Shown here: positions 21,001 through 31,068 of the stretch, one piece after another
How the letters are laid out: the number at the start of each line of letters is the position of its first letter
Numbering within the stretch: the stretch's first letter is position 1
Assembly: GCF_016920785.2 (NCBI RefSeq)
Contig: NW_024609835.1
Span: forward strand, 83,114,243 to 83,178,242
DNA from: Ixodes scapularis
Lineage: Eukaryota > Arthropoda > Arachnida > Ixodida > Ixodidae
Reading direction: 5' to 3'
DNA length: 64,000 nt
Notes under the pieces: model-generated
Seen by the model: only the letters and a program-made list of their open reading frames with translations
Told to the model about the DNA's origin: nothing
The model's database searches: none
Program-made: the position numbers and the translations under genes

Positions 21001-22564
21001 GTGAGTGGAAGTGCTTTTGGAGAGGTCGGTGACCGGCACCCTCTCCAACAAGGCAAAGGCAGCGAGGCAAGAGAAGGCGTTTGCCCCGCTCACTCAGCGC
21101 AAGGTGCAGGCTCTCTCATTAAGCAAGCATTTTTAAAATCTTGATATGAATCTCGCGGAGTCGCGTAAAATATTTCATGCTAAATTCGTATCAACGAAAG
21201 AGAAACAAAATTTATATTTTGAAACACAAGGAATGCATGAATGGGCATTTATTTATGACAGAAAATATCTTGTATGCAATTTACACGATTCTAACACGCC
21301 CCCGATAGTAACACACGGTTATAATCAACCCACGAATGTTGAAAAAATGAATTAATGTCGATTCTACTGCGCAGATAAATGTCGATTCTACTTCGCAGAT
21401 AAAATAATGATGGCTGAACAACATACACTTTGTGGAAAACATTTTATCAAATGCACATACTCGGAAAGTGCCCACACTATGTGCTGTTGAAGCCCTACAT
21501 CAAAAACTTGCAAGCAAATATTCGGTTTCTTTGTCTTTCCAACCAAGCTCGCATGTCACCGTGGACCACACCGAAGACACCACCAACATCACTCGGTTTT
21601 CTGTTTTTGCCAACGCAGTTACTTTGTTTTTTAGAGGTAACCTTATAGTAAAATCGGTTTTGCTTTTCCAAGGCTGAAACACCATTCCACGAGATCGCAA
21701 AAACAAAAAAGCGATTTTGGATTCAGATTGGATTGGATTTGAAACATGTGTTGATGGTGACGGGGCTGGCCACTTTGCAGTTTTTTTTTTAGCATTTTGT
21801 TTAGTTTTGGTTTTTGGGTCCGATTGTAACATGCATGTAATTTTGAGCTCCAGTTTTTGGGTAAAGTGCGGCTGATCCCTGGCAGCAACAGGCAATCAGC
21901 CGCCCGGAGCCTTGAAAGCTTACAGTCGCCGATCGTGGCCTCCTTGCCACTATCAGTTGTGGAGCACGCATTCGTATCAGCCGTCGCAGTGCGTAGAGGA
22001 ATTCGGAACACTCAAAAATTTTCACGTCGTATACAATGCACTTCGGCCGGGGAATTTGTTAATTTGTTTTATTCCGAAATTCGTACCACTTGGTATCACC
22101 GAGATTTTACTCTAGTAGGTTGTCTGCTAACACCGGGACATGTGATGGGGGTACCCCGCCAAGAATGAGTCAATCATAACATAATAACCGTAAATAATCG
22201 CACATTTGTATTTTGAACAGATAATTTTATTTTTCGTTCTAAGCAACAAACTCGAGCAAGTGCTCGAAGAGAAGTCAACGGAGAGCTCGATGCGTCGTGG
22301 GCTATCCGGCAAAGCTGGCGTGGCTACGAGCTGTGCCGTTCGGGTGCATAGTGGTGGTGTAGAAGTGTTACAGCCTAACCATTTGAAACACCTGTGGGCT
22401 TTACGTGGACCAAAGCGGACTAAGCTGTCTAAGCGCCTATGTGTGAGAAAAGTAATGTCAAGGTCATCGCGTTCAAGGCGAGATTACTCCAACAGTTGAG
22501 TATACCTCCAAACAGCGGCGCTGCTCCGATGTGTAGTGCAGCTACATAGCGGTTTTCGCCATGT
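21001..22564. other. Unassigned interior of element A
   Basis: A 24-bp unit (TGTCGATTCTACTGCGCAGATAAA) is duplicated at 21,357-21,404. The segment 22,180-22,290 shares words (CCGTAAATAATCGCAC, TTGTATTTTGA) with 38,310-38,345, so it is a dispersed repeat. No coding sequence is supported. Confidence 0.4.
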
Positions 22565-22670
22565 CACGACTACGTCCAAGATCCCCAACATTGCTAGATT
22601 ACCTCCCAACGAAGCTTCAGAGGCCTCCACCAGGTGCACATTGAAAGACTGTTTAATTACCTTTAAATTT
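22565..22670. repeat. Direct repeat, copy 2 (copy 1 at 11,855-11,965)
   Basis: It shares CACCAGGTGCACATTGAAAG with the first copy, in the same orientation. Confidence 0.6.
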
Positions 22671-23216
22671 AGAGCCAGGCCATGAATGGAAGATCTTTCA
22701 AGGAATGTGAAAGATTGTTTTTATATAGAACTGCATTGTTCTTTCTGGTGCTCATGATGCTATTTTTTTAATTCTGTGGCGTGTCTAAGCTGTTACCACA
22801 GCGAGGGATGATAACCAAGTATAAGCAGTTTCCAACGTACATTGTCTACTTATCTACAGTTGTAGCTCCTATTTCTTACAAGGTCACTAGCCTAGCAGTG
22901 AGATTTATAGACATGAGCTACCTGTTTTGTGCTTAAAAGAATCTAACAGAAGCCAGGGTGAGCTGTCTATTGGGAGTGGAACATAAATCAGGATACTGCG
23001 GTACTTTTGCTTTCATGGTGATCTCTGAACACTGTAAATACTAAGAAACGTTGAAGGTTTGTTAGGTGCCAGCTGCCACTTAATTGCTTTTATTTGAGAC
23101 TAATTTACCCTTGGTCTTCTCAAACTATGACCCTCCAGCCTGTATTTATGACGTTCTATATTGTTTTAAGTCTGAGCACTGCAAAAAATAATCACCCTGG
23201 AATTTCAATATTCCAG

Positions 23217-23338
23217 GCTGCTTTTGACTACACCTGAGGGAGAAAGGTACCACCAGGCTGAAAGGGCAGCCCGGCACCAGAAGATACGGCGGTACCTGTC
23301 AGAAAAGCTGTCCAATCTCAAAAGAAATCACTACAAAG
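23217..23338 (+). other. Exon-like segment inside element A (122 bp)
   Basis: The acceptor AATATTCCAG and the donor (AAAG, then GTATGTGC) are both strong. One frame is open and highly charged (TPEGERYHQAERAARHQKIR, then RYLSEKLSNLKRNHYK). This is typical of a helical, basic exon. The product is unknown. It is the clearest spliced exon of the plus-strand unit in element A. Confidence 0.5.
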
Positions 23339-23879
23339 GTATGTGCATCTATACTCTAACTTCCTTAATTAAGCAATATACTATTTTGGGTCTCAAGTTT
23401 ACAGGCAATTATTTTAAATGACGGTACAGATAAATTATTTAGTGGTTAATATATCTAAATGTTTATGCAAACAACTTTAAAGTAGTCTGTTGATCAGCTG
23501 ACCACTTGAAAAAGGCTGTGGGTTGCTTGGTCGCTACTGCCATCCCATCAGGCCATGCTCGCTCTCTCCAAAAAGTTGCATGGTCACACAATTACAATGA
23601 AGCACGTCACTCTTACTGCCCCTTAGTCGTCTCTAGGCCCACTCTGCTGTTTACGTATATCAATGGTCGTCCTGTGTTTGGACTCATTGCTGATCTCTGA
23701 ATTGCCCTTGATATGTCCAGGTTCATCCCTTTGCTGCCTGTCCTCCCCCGATGCGTGGTCCCACCACGGACTGCCCATGCTGTTGCAGGTCTGCCATCGC
23801 TTGCACCCCATGTTGTAGCCTTTTCACCCTTTTCTTCATATTAATTTAGCTTAATTTATATATTGCCAATACTATTGAA
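23339..23879 (+). other. Putative intron of the plus-strand unit
   Basis: It follows the donor at 23,338. No domain is visible and a CT-rich tract lies near 23,735. Confidence 0.3.
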
Positions 23880-24173
23880 ATGGAACAAATGTACTATCGC
23901 AGCCAATATGAGCTGAAACGCCACTGCACGTGGCACGCGATGAGAGTTGTCTCTCAGATTGTTCAGCAAACCTTGGTATGCGTTGAGGTAGAAACAAATC
24001 ACTTCTTGTGCTCGTTGCACCACTATGCCGTTCCGTGTCAATTTTCAGCTCATGGTGGCACAATGAGTGCAAGAAGCAACCTGCCTAAACCTCAGCAAAC
24101 ACAGAGGTTCACTGATAATCCTACAGGTGGCTCTGATAGTACCGCACGCCAAGCGTCATGGCGCTTCAACTAA
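23880..24173 (+). other. Possible terminal exon of the plus-strand unit
   Basis: The frame is open from ATG 23,880 to TAA at 24,171. An internal acceptor (TCAATTTTCAG near 24,048) would give a shorter terminal exon ending GSDSTARQASWRFN. A poly(A) signal (AATAAA near 24,270) follows within 100 bases. No domain was recognised. Confidence 0.35.
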
Positions 24174-24266
24174 TATTGGTCACAATAGTACTTCCTCGAA
24201 TGTTTCTGGTTTTTCTGTACTACCTAGCCATTCCGCCCAGCGAAACAATGTATGATTTCATAACTT

Positions 24267-24276
24267 CATAATAAAA
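24267..24276 (+). terminator. Poly(A) signal of the plus-strand unit
   Basis: AATAAAAATA lies about 95 bases after the stop at 24,173, and a second ATAAT-rich word overlaps it. Its placement supports a transcribed gene end inside element A. Confidence 0.4.
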
Positions 24277-24544
24277 ATATCAAAGCAATGCAGCTTGTTT
24301 GACTTTATTCTTATGAGTAGCTGCATTCACCGTACTCAAATGTCGGGCTGGCGATTACCAGTGTGCAGTGGACAATATAATTAAATTCTAAGTGGGATAT
24401 GCACCTCGTCATGCTACAGGCATGGCATAATTAAGTTTCCAGATTATGCATTCACATATTGTTGCGTTTTTTTAAGTTGTGGCCAACTCGATTTGTTTCA
24501 AATTAGCCATGAAACCACCCTAATCAAACCGTAAAAAAATAGGC

Positions 24545-24797
24545 GTCTCAAAATACGACAGGTCATTCGACCATCAGACCAATCCAACAGACCATCAGGC
24601 CATCAAACCATCAGGCCATCAAACCATCAGGCCAACAGACCATCAAACCATCAGGCCAACAGACCATCAAACCATCAGGCCAATAGACCATCAAACCATC
24701 AGACCATCAGGCCATCAAACCATCAGACGTCCCAAAATACGACTCCATCAGACCATCAGACCATCAGGATTTTCCTGATGGTCTTTTCGATAGGGCG
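24545..24797. repeat. Right subterminal CCATCAG array of element A
   Basis: Units ACCATCAGGCCATCAA and ACCATCAGACCATCAG repeat, with GTCTCAAAATACGAC and GTCCCAAAATACGAC spacers. The array ends in the 24-bp TIR at 24,774-24,797. Confidence 0.85.
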
Positions 24798-25985
24798 ATA
24801 AGGCTGTTCTGTTCTATTTCATGGATTCCTTTAGATATTGCATACCGTTTCTCCTCCTCCATTGCCCTTTTCGTTGGCTGTTCTCCTAAGCAAAATTTTT
24901 CAGCACGGGCGCGCACAACCGCGCCTTGATAACGCTCGTGATGAAATTTGTCCAATTCAGCTTTCGTTCGAGTTATATCTTCCAAACCTTGCCCAGGACT
25001 TTGGAATTCTAGTTCTACCAGAACACGCAAATTACGTAGCAATGTTTTTTCTGTCTCAGCCTTCTGAAATTTAATAATAGTACCTCTCTCAATTGCTAGC
25101 TTTTTTATTTCTTGTTTAAGGAGCTTTCATTTAACAAATATATGTTCGGTTGTTTCTCCTATTTGCTTGATTAGATCTTTCGTACTGGCTACAAAGACTT
25201 TATCTTTTAATAATTGAACATTTAGTTTCCACAACTTCCAATTTATATTCTTTTTTCTTCGTTTCTTCCCAACAGTTAATAACACCATGCAGTGGTCTGT
25301 GAAAAATACTGGTTCAACTACATAACCACTTAAAGTGTTAATTAGGTCTACAGAACAGTAGATTCTGTCTAACCTCGCGTGAGAGGAGTTCTGTAAATGT
25401 GTAAATTGCAGGTGGTTTTCTTCCAGCTGGAAAGGGGCAACATCAAAAAGATTTCCTTCTTCAACTATGTCCAGCAGTAGACGTGCGCTCTGGTCAATTC
25501 GCGGTTTAAATGGAGTTATATCTGCTTCGTTGCAAACGCAATTAAAATCTCCTAACAGAACTAACATTCTATCTGATATTAAATATGGGCGCAGGTTATT
25601 AAAAAAATACAATTCTGCTATTAACCTCATTCGGAGCGTAAATACATATAATTCTCCACCTTATGTCAGAGACCTGAAAGTCGCACATAATGAAGCGGCC
25701 ACAGAGGTCTGTGGTGACCATTAATTCAGACAGTTGGAAAGACTTCTTAATAAACAGTAAACAGCCCCCAGAGTAACCAACAGCGTGACTGACACATACT
25801 TCATAGTCACGCAGAAAATGCTGCGGGGCACGCTCTACCTGTTCATCTGTTGAGAGCTTTGTTTCCTGTACGGCCAGAAAGTCAACCTCCTTATCTTCAA
25901 GTAAACGTTTCAGTTGCTATTGTTTTTTTCGAGAATTAAAGCCTCTAACATTTAGTGTTGCAAAACGAGGGCCATCAACTAGAAG
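24798..25985 (-). pseudogene. L1/Tx1-like ORF2, 5' part: AP-like endonuclease
   Basis: Read on the minus strand the segment starts near 25,985 with TLNVRGFNSRKKQ. It includes VDFLAVQETKLS, YAPNEVN and LLGDFNCVCNEADITPF, then LDRIYC and FFTDHCMVLL: the catalytic motifs of an apurinic-endonuclease-like domain that nicks the target. It continues through a charged linker (25,042-24,802, with ISKGIHEIEQNSL). A stop near 25,918 and small frame changes break it. The junction at 24,802 continues in frame at 9,233, where the same protein resumes. Confidence 0.85.
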
Positions 25986-26063
25986 GGAAGGAGGAGAGAA
26001 AGGGGGAGGGGGAGATGGAGAAGGAGGGGAGGGAGAGAGGGGCTATGAATTTGGGTTTCAACA
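25986..26063 (-). other. ORF1-ORF2 spacer, purine-rich
   Basis: GGAGGAG/GGGGAG tract on the plus strand between the two LINE frames. No feature beyond low complexity. Confidence 0.5.
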
Positions 26064-26447
26064 CTAGCAGCTTGGGTGCAAGGTAGGTTTCCGCTTACTC
26101 ACGGTGGTGGTGTCAGGTGGTGCATCTTGTTTTCGTTTGGTGTCGTTAGTGTCCTTGGAACTGTTTTTGGTCACGTCCATTGAGTCCGGTAGGTTGTCAT
26201 TGCCTTCTGACGTCGTCAGCTTCTCAGCAAAATCTGCAAGCTGCTGAGTTAACTTCTGTTGTAGCGAGGTATTTTTGTCCTTGCTTTCCTGCAAGTCTTT
26301 TCCTTCATTCTCTGTCTTCGGGCTGGTTTGTGGTGTTTCCGAGACTTCCTTGACAGCTGGATCTTCGTTCTTATCGGAAATAGGAGGTCCGGCCTCTGCA
26401 GACCCGGCTTCCCTATTGAAAATTCCATCAAGCTACGTAATTTGGGA
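26064..26447 (-). pseudogene. L1/Tx1-like ORF1, 3' part
   Basis: The frame reads REAGSAEAGPPISDKNEDPA, then a Lys/Glu/Gln-rich tail to the stop at 26,064, a low-complexity C-terminus usual for LINE ORF1 proteins. Its 5' edge is cut by element B. A TAG lies in frame near 26,432, close to the junction. The N-terminal part is at 27,754-28,685. Confidence 0.7.
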
Positions 26448-26585
26448 CACTGACTGCCAGTCAGCAGCGTTGGTGGAACCTGATGGACCATGAGACGTCA
26501 TTTGATGGTCCATCAGATGACGACTGACTGCCACTGTCAAGGGAATTTCATCAACAAGGGCAGCATTTATATAAGAGTAAAGCTA

Positions 26586-26766
26586 TACACGTTTGCAAGT
26601 CTGGCTTCAGGGCGCTGCCATCTTGCCGGTCTGGGGTGCGCTTGGACCAGTCATAATCCGATTACGAAGCCTTGCTAAGGCGTCGTAATCGGATTATGGC
26701 CGCTCCCGAGAGCGCACCCCACTGAGGAAGATGGCGGCGCCCTGAGACCGGACTTGCAAACGTGTA
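26586..26766. mobile_element. TA-flanked palindromic MITE, family TACACGTTTGCAAGTC
   Basis: Both ends read TACACGTTTGCAAGTC inward, flanked by TA (26,584-26,585 and 26,767-26,768). The arms pair over about 85 bases through GGGCGC, GCCATCTT and TAATCCGATTACGA to a short loop near 26,680. Confidence 0.85.
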
Positions 26767-26830
26767 TACGCACTCATAAATATCGCCAAATGCCTCGATA
26801 AAACAAAATGTTCGAGAAAAAAAAAAAAAA

Positions 26831-26899
26831 GCAGCACCACCGCGCATCGAACCCGCGACCACATGCGTACAAATCGGACACCTTAACCGCTATGCTATA
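26831..26899 (-). repeat. tRNA-like head in a dispersed repeat (copy 1)
   Basis: Box A-like TAGCATAGCGGTTAAGG and box B GGGTTCGATGC are present on the minus strand. The sequence around it (ATAAATATCGCC-CTCGATAAAACAAAAT on one side, TCGTTTTATACGA on the other) also surrounds a different tRNA-like core at 35,624-35,693. Confidence 0.65.
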
Positions 26900-27753
26900 A
26901 AACCATTAGAGAAACTCGATTTGAATATTCGTTTTATACGAAATGCTTTGGCTGAAAATGCAGTTAACTCGTCAGCATGTTATGCAAAGCACTCGTACAT
27001 CACTCGCCGTACTTCAGTTCTACTCATCTGCAATGTAGAGTACTTTCGCGTCGTAGAACGATCCTTTTGTTCGCGCATCACCCGCCCAGTAGACCTGGTA
27101 CACCCTGTCGTCTTCAACTACACCGCTAAAGTCCCTTACATCGTCGGAACTCACAACAGGCTGGGTCTTGTCGAGTAGAAATTCTACTAAAACATAAGAC
27201 ATTGAGAGCCCGGGCAGGATCGACAGGTTGGAGCGAGCGGGCAAACAAAACGAGTCGAGAGCGATCGTTCATGAAAGCTCGGCGAAGCCTCTATGGGCGA
27301 AGCGAAGTGCGAAGTGTCGTATTCGGCGCTTCGGCGGGCTTCTGATCAAGGTTGTCGGTCGGTTGCGTGTCATATCTCTAACGTCAGCGGTTTTATGGGC
27401 TCACGTCCCAAAATCGTTTTCTCGTGCATAGATTACTTTTCGTATTCATAGATTTGACGAAATAGTGGTATCCGAACGAACTTTACGTCCTTTGACCGTA
27501 CGTCTGTCTGCACGTCAAAGCTTTCTGACGTACAGTCAGAGACAATCGATCTACAGTCAGAATCACCACCAAGACATCCTGATGGCATTTCGCGGCGGCC
27601 GACTGCCACCAGGAAACCATCAGAAAGCCGACAAGCGGGGTCTGACTGGAGTTTGACTGTCGGTCAGAGTAACTTGTTGGCCAATCAGACATGCTTGACG
27701 TACAGTCAGGCACAGTCAGCGGTCCACCAGAAAACATTGACTGCCAAACAGGG

Positions 27754-28685
27754 TTACATTGATGGATTTTTCCTTCGGGTTGGGTTGGGAGAACCTCACC
27801 AGTGGCGTCTACGACCTCGGAGATATCCATGAACTCTTGGTTGGCATCTGGTTCTGTGCCAGAGCCCCGTAGCACGGCTGCATAGCTGGAGTAGCACTCG
27901 TCACTTTCGTGTCCGAATCTGTTGCAACGCGCACACTTTGGGGTGCGACACTGCCTGCGTATGTGACCAACTTTCTTGCATCTCAAACACAAGGGTGGTC
28001 GCCCGGACATGACCAGAAGCGACTGTATGCCGGCAACTCTGAGCAGATGGGGAATATCTTCCGATGTCGTCATGTCATGAAGAGTCAGACAGACCTCTCT
28101 GTTCAGCGTTTCCATGTTTTCCATCCCTGGCACGCGCCACTTTTCTCTCGAGACGCTACGCACGGTTCCAAATGGCGATAATGCTTCAGCAATCTTCTTA
28201 TCTTCTAAGTACGACGGAAGCCAGAGGAGCTTGAGCTTAACATCTTTTGAGTTCGGGTCGATGACCATGCACTTTTTGCCCTTCACAGTCAGTTCTTTAG
28301 CCGCTTTGAGCTTCTCAGCGGCTTCAGAACTCACTAGCGTAACCATCCAAACGTGGTTCATTTGGAACTGTCCAAGGGACAACACTTCTCGGAGTTCGAT
28401 GGCGTCTTTGAGTCCGTCGCGAAAATCAATTGCACGGTAGGGCCTGCCCGACATGTCGGCATGAAGAAAAACAGAATTGATGCACAAGCTTCCGGGAGGA
28501 AACCGTGGAAGTAGGATTCGATACTCATCTGGGCTAGTCGCCTGAGCTGGGCTTTTTCCTGGGGCTGCGGGTGCGGCTGCAGCGTTGACCGGTTGCATCG
28601 TTTGAAAGTCGTTGTTTGCATATGAACCAGAAGGAGAAGGGTTTCCTCGGCCTGGGGCCGATTGTTGATTTGCACCGGAGAACAT
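27754..28685 (-). pseudogene. L1/Tx1-like ORF1, 5' part with two CCHC knuckles
   Basis: The first ATG in frame is at 28,685 (MFSGANQQSAPG), about 40 bases after the LINE start. A globular region follows (FPPGSLCINSVFLHADMSG through VWMVTLVSSEAAEKL). Two zinc knuckles come next: CLRCKKVGHIRRQC and CARCNRFGHESDEC. ORF1 proteins of this type bind LINE RNA. The reading runs into element B at 27,753. This half is undamaged. Confidence 0.85.
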
Positions 28686-28726
28686 AAAAACGCGTCCGTT
28701 CGAAACGGCGTCTTCTTCTTTCTCCC

Positions 28727-28742
28727 GGCCACCGATCCCCCC
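28727..28742. repeat. LINE target-site duplication, right copy and SINE head
   Basis: GGCCACCGATCCCCCC is identical to 6,928-6,943. It is the first part of the SINE, left on the 5' side of the LINE. Confidence 0.85.
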
Positions 28743-28744
28743 GA

Positions 28745-28754
28745 GCTGTTTAAA
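28745..28754. repeat. SINE target-site duplication, right copy
   Basis: GCTGTTTAAA matches 6,634-6,643 exactly. It lies two bases outside the SINE head. Confidence 0.75.
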
Positions 28755-31068
28755 TGAACACATTGAATGCGATAATTGAAGTCAATGCAATGAGTGCGAT
28801 AAGGGAAGCACTCATTATCTCTTCGTACATATAGTCGTAAAGTAGGAGACAAACGTTTCCAGACCACAAGTGTGGTGGCCGATATGCAATGCTGCACCCT
28901 CTGCTGCCGAGACTGGCGTTTGGCGCGTGCGCATCCTTCCATACTGCCAGAGATGCAGACTCCTTCGTTTCCGAAGGCCGCGCTGCGCTTCTCAGTAACT
29001 TGACGTGTGGCGACACTTCGGAAGCATCCGCGCTTAACTGCGCAAAATATCCGCTAAATGCCACGCTGGCAGGGAGCGCCTGCCAATCAGCGGTACAGGA
29101 GGAGGAGCCAATCAGCGGTACAGGAGTCGAAGTTCGTTGAAATTCTGACTTTTCAGGATTCGAAACTATGGAGGGACACGCATGCACCAAACATCGGTCT
29201 TGACAGCAGGTACCGCGGCCAACAGAGGGCGTAGCCTTGCATATCGGCCAAGACTCGCGTAGTCTGGAAACTCTTGTTCTCGACTGTACATAAATTAAGT
29301 TTTGACTCTTCAACAGACCATGCTTGCATTTGTGACAATGCGCTGACTGGATTAGGATATAACAGGATACTATGCGAGTTCACTCGATGTCAAGTTATTA
29401 CACTGGGTTTTCGCACAGACAGGTTGCACAGGAAAGGGGGAAAACAGCCCAGCCTAAATGACGAAGATATTACATCTTAAACCAACACCTATGCCGTAAC
29501 TGACAGCATTGTCAAGGGCTCCGAATTATGACCGTTGGGTCTTTGCAAGATGGTCCGAAAGCAGGATACACAAACTGAAATAATCAGCATACTCAAGTAC
29601 TTAGTAAATGCACTCTCGTTTACCATCTTCGGGTACTCTCGGGCTGTAAGGCCAGATGGGGAACACCATGAAAGAAGCCCGACACAGCTGGCCACACCAA
29701 GAGTATGATCGAGTTGCTGTAACAGAAATAAAATATGTGCAGGTTAGCACATGTCAAGCAAAACTATAGGTTGTTTTAGAATAATTTATGCAATTTTAGC
29801 GCATCTAGCGCTAAATGTAGCTCTTGCGTTAGCGCACGCTGCACCAGAGTGTTTTAAAATAACGCTTTTCCGCCGCAACGGAAAAGCCCAAACATCTAGC
29901 GCTCGCAATGCCACAAAAATACAGTAACACTTTTTATTTCGCACACGAAATGCTGCAACTTGAGGGGAAAAAAAAAACAAAAAAAAAACGTTTATCGGTT
30001 TAGAGTAACAATCTAGGTTTGTTTAAATATGAGAATGGAATGAGAGTGGTTGACCGGTCGTGTCCACTTGCGTCGCCTCGGCAAGAGAGGTCTCGCGTAC
30101 TGATCTTCGCACAGCGTACCTTTGCTGAGAAATGTTCGCGCGTCGCAAGCAGCAAGTTTCCGGCGATCGCTGCCCACCTTGCTTGGTCCTCTTAAACGTT
30201 TCTGACATGCATCTCCTTTAAAAATGCAATGTCGTCCTGCGGTGAAGATCGTAGTTGAGAGGATGCGGCCGGACGTCGAGTGCACTACGTCTGCCGCAGT
30301 CGCGACCTAGGAAATTTGCATCTTTCAACTGTAGTCGTCTTAGTTTTTAGCCAACTTCTTATCACAAATCCTTCTCGGAAGAGCATAGACTCCATCTCTG
30401 CCCGCAGTATGGAGACTTCGTCTCCATACTCGCACAAAATTTCTGAAAAATAGCCTGCGCTGAAATAGCATACGCAAAGTGCGAAACGTGGTTAGCGTTC
30501 GGCGCATCCACAGTGGCAACGACGCCATTCTTTGCGTACGCAAATCTGTAGCGTGCAAAATTCTGAAACTGCGTAGTAGCTACGTTTACATGAATGCGAC
30601 TTAGCTGCACCGACTTCAGTTTCTGCATCCAATGCCGTCATGTTGATGGCAGACTGCACTAAATAAGCGCATCGCATTCAAATCACTAGACGGAGTAGCC
30701 TAAGTTAAAGAAGGTCACACTGTATCTTGAGACGGGGAGGATTATGAGAAGGAGCTTCTGCAGGAGAGGATGCTGAGAACATGGCGGCGGCCAATCTTGT
30801 TGTCTTGTTGATGGCGCCAGGAAACGGGCACAATCTCGGTTGTCACTCCGCAACCTTCTCTCAAGAAGAAACGCTAACTTTTCTTGCTATTGTACACGAG
30901 CTGAACATAGCCGAGCTGCTCGTTGAGGGAGGCCCCCACCGTGACCTTGCAAATAACGACTTCCGCATTGAAGAGAGTCTCTAGAGGCTCCGTTGTAAGC
31001 AGGAACGGCGTCGGGAGCGTCACGTGCTCGCACCGCAGCAGAAGCAGTTCCTACCTCAGTGCTGATCC
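28755..31068. other. Right flank of the nested block, no gene recognised
   Basis: Frames such as minus 28,750-29,313 are long but have no domain. A GCCAATCAGCGGTACAGG word is duplicated at 29,083-29,117. A hairpin GTATGGAGAC-TTC-GTCTCCATAC lies at 30,408-30,430. A tick-repeat-like stretch (AATGCGACTTAGCTGCACCG) lies at 30,593-30,612. The plus-strand frames near 30,781-31,258 were not recognised. Confidence 0.4.

Larger units (their letters stand above)
9237..24797. mobile_element. Element A: 15.5-kb DNA element with 24-bp TIRs and CCATCAG subterminal arrays
   Basis: The left terminus starts CGCCCGATCGAAAAGACC. The right terminus, reverse complemented, starts CGCCCTATCGAAAAGACC, and both continue ATCAGG. 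That is one mismatch in 24 bases. Both ends then run into arrays of CCATCAG/CTGATGG motifs (9,250-9,780 and 24,545-24,797). The two LINE halves on either side are the two parts of one ORF2, so the whole interval arrived as one insertion. The interior contains element C, several MITEs, a Penelope-like fragment, minus-strand exons with a SAM domain, and plus-strand exon-like segments. No transposase was recognised, so the superfamily is open. The TWA-like duplication suggests PIF/Harbinger or Academ types as candidates. Confidence 0.75.
26448..27753. mobile_element. Element B: 1.3-kb DNA element with CACTG termini and TGATGG subterminal repeats
   Basis: It separates the two halves of LINE ORF1. 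The left end is CACTGACTGCCAGTCAGCAG and the right end, reverse complemented, CCCTGTTTGGCAGTCAATGT. The matches CTG, CAGTCA and TGGTGGA occur in register, so this is a degenerate TIR. Subterminal words TGATGGTCCATCAG (26,500-26,515) and CAGTCAG (27,530-27,740) parallel the arrays of element A. A MITE (26,586-26,766) and a tRNA-like repeat (26,831-26,899) are nested in it. No target duplication was found. Confidence 0.6.
6944..28726 (-). mobile_element. L1/Tx1-like LINE split by two DNA elements
   Basis: The LINE starts at 28,726 and ends with an A-tail at 6,944, flanked by identical 16-bp duplications. After subtracting element A (about 15.56 kb) and element B (about 1.31 kb) its own length is about 4.9 kb, close to full length for this clade. 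It has a 5' leader of about 40 bases, ORF1 with two CCHC knuckles, and ORF2 with an AP-like endonuclease, a reverse transcriptase with YADD and a C-terminal zinc motif. The L1/Tx1 placement rests on the RT phrase ending in DHQTCGIRGRAI and on the ORF1 type. It is dead, because it has two insertions, a frameshift and stops. Confidence 0.85.

Noticed and set aside
26441..27760. A target-site duplication for element B
   Set aside because: I compared up to 9 bases on each side in both orientations and found no convincing match. The element call rests on degenerate TIRs and the split ORF1 only.
28727..28744. SINE fragment as an independent insertion at the LINE 5' end
   Set aside because: The 16 bases are identical to those at 6,928-6,943 and lie exactly at the LINE boundary, so a target duplication explains them better.
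30812..30830. TGGCGCCAGGAAACGGG resembling a lysine-tRNA primer-binding site on the plus strand
   Set aside because: No LTR end lies before it and the only nearby Gag fragment is on the minus strand.
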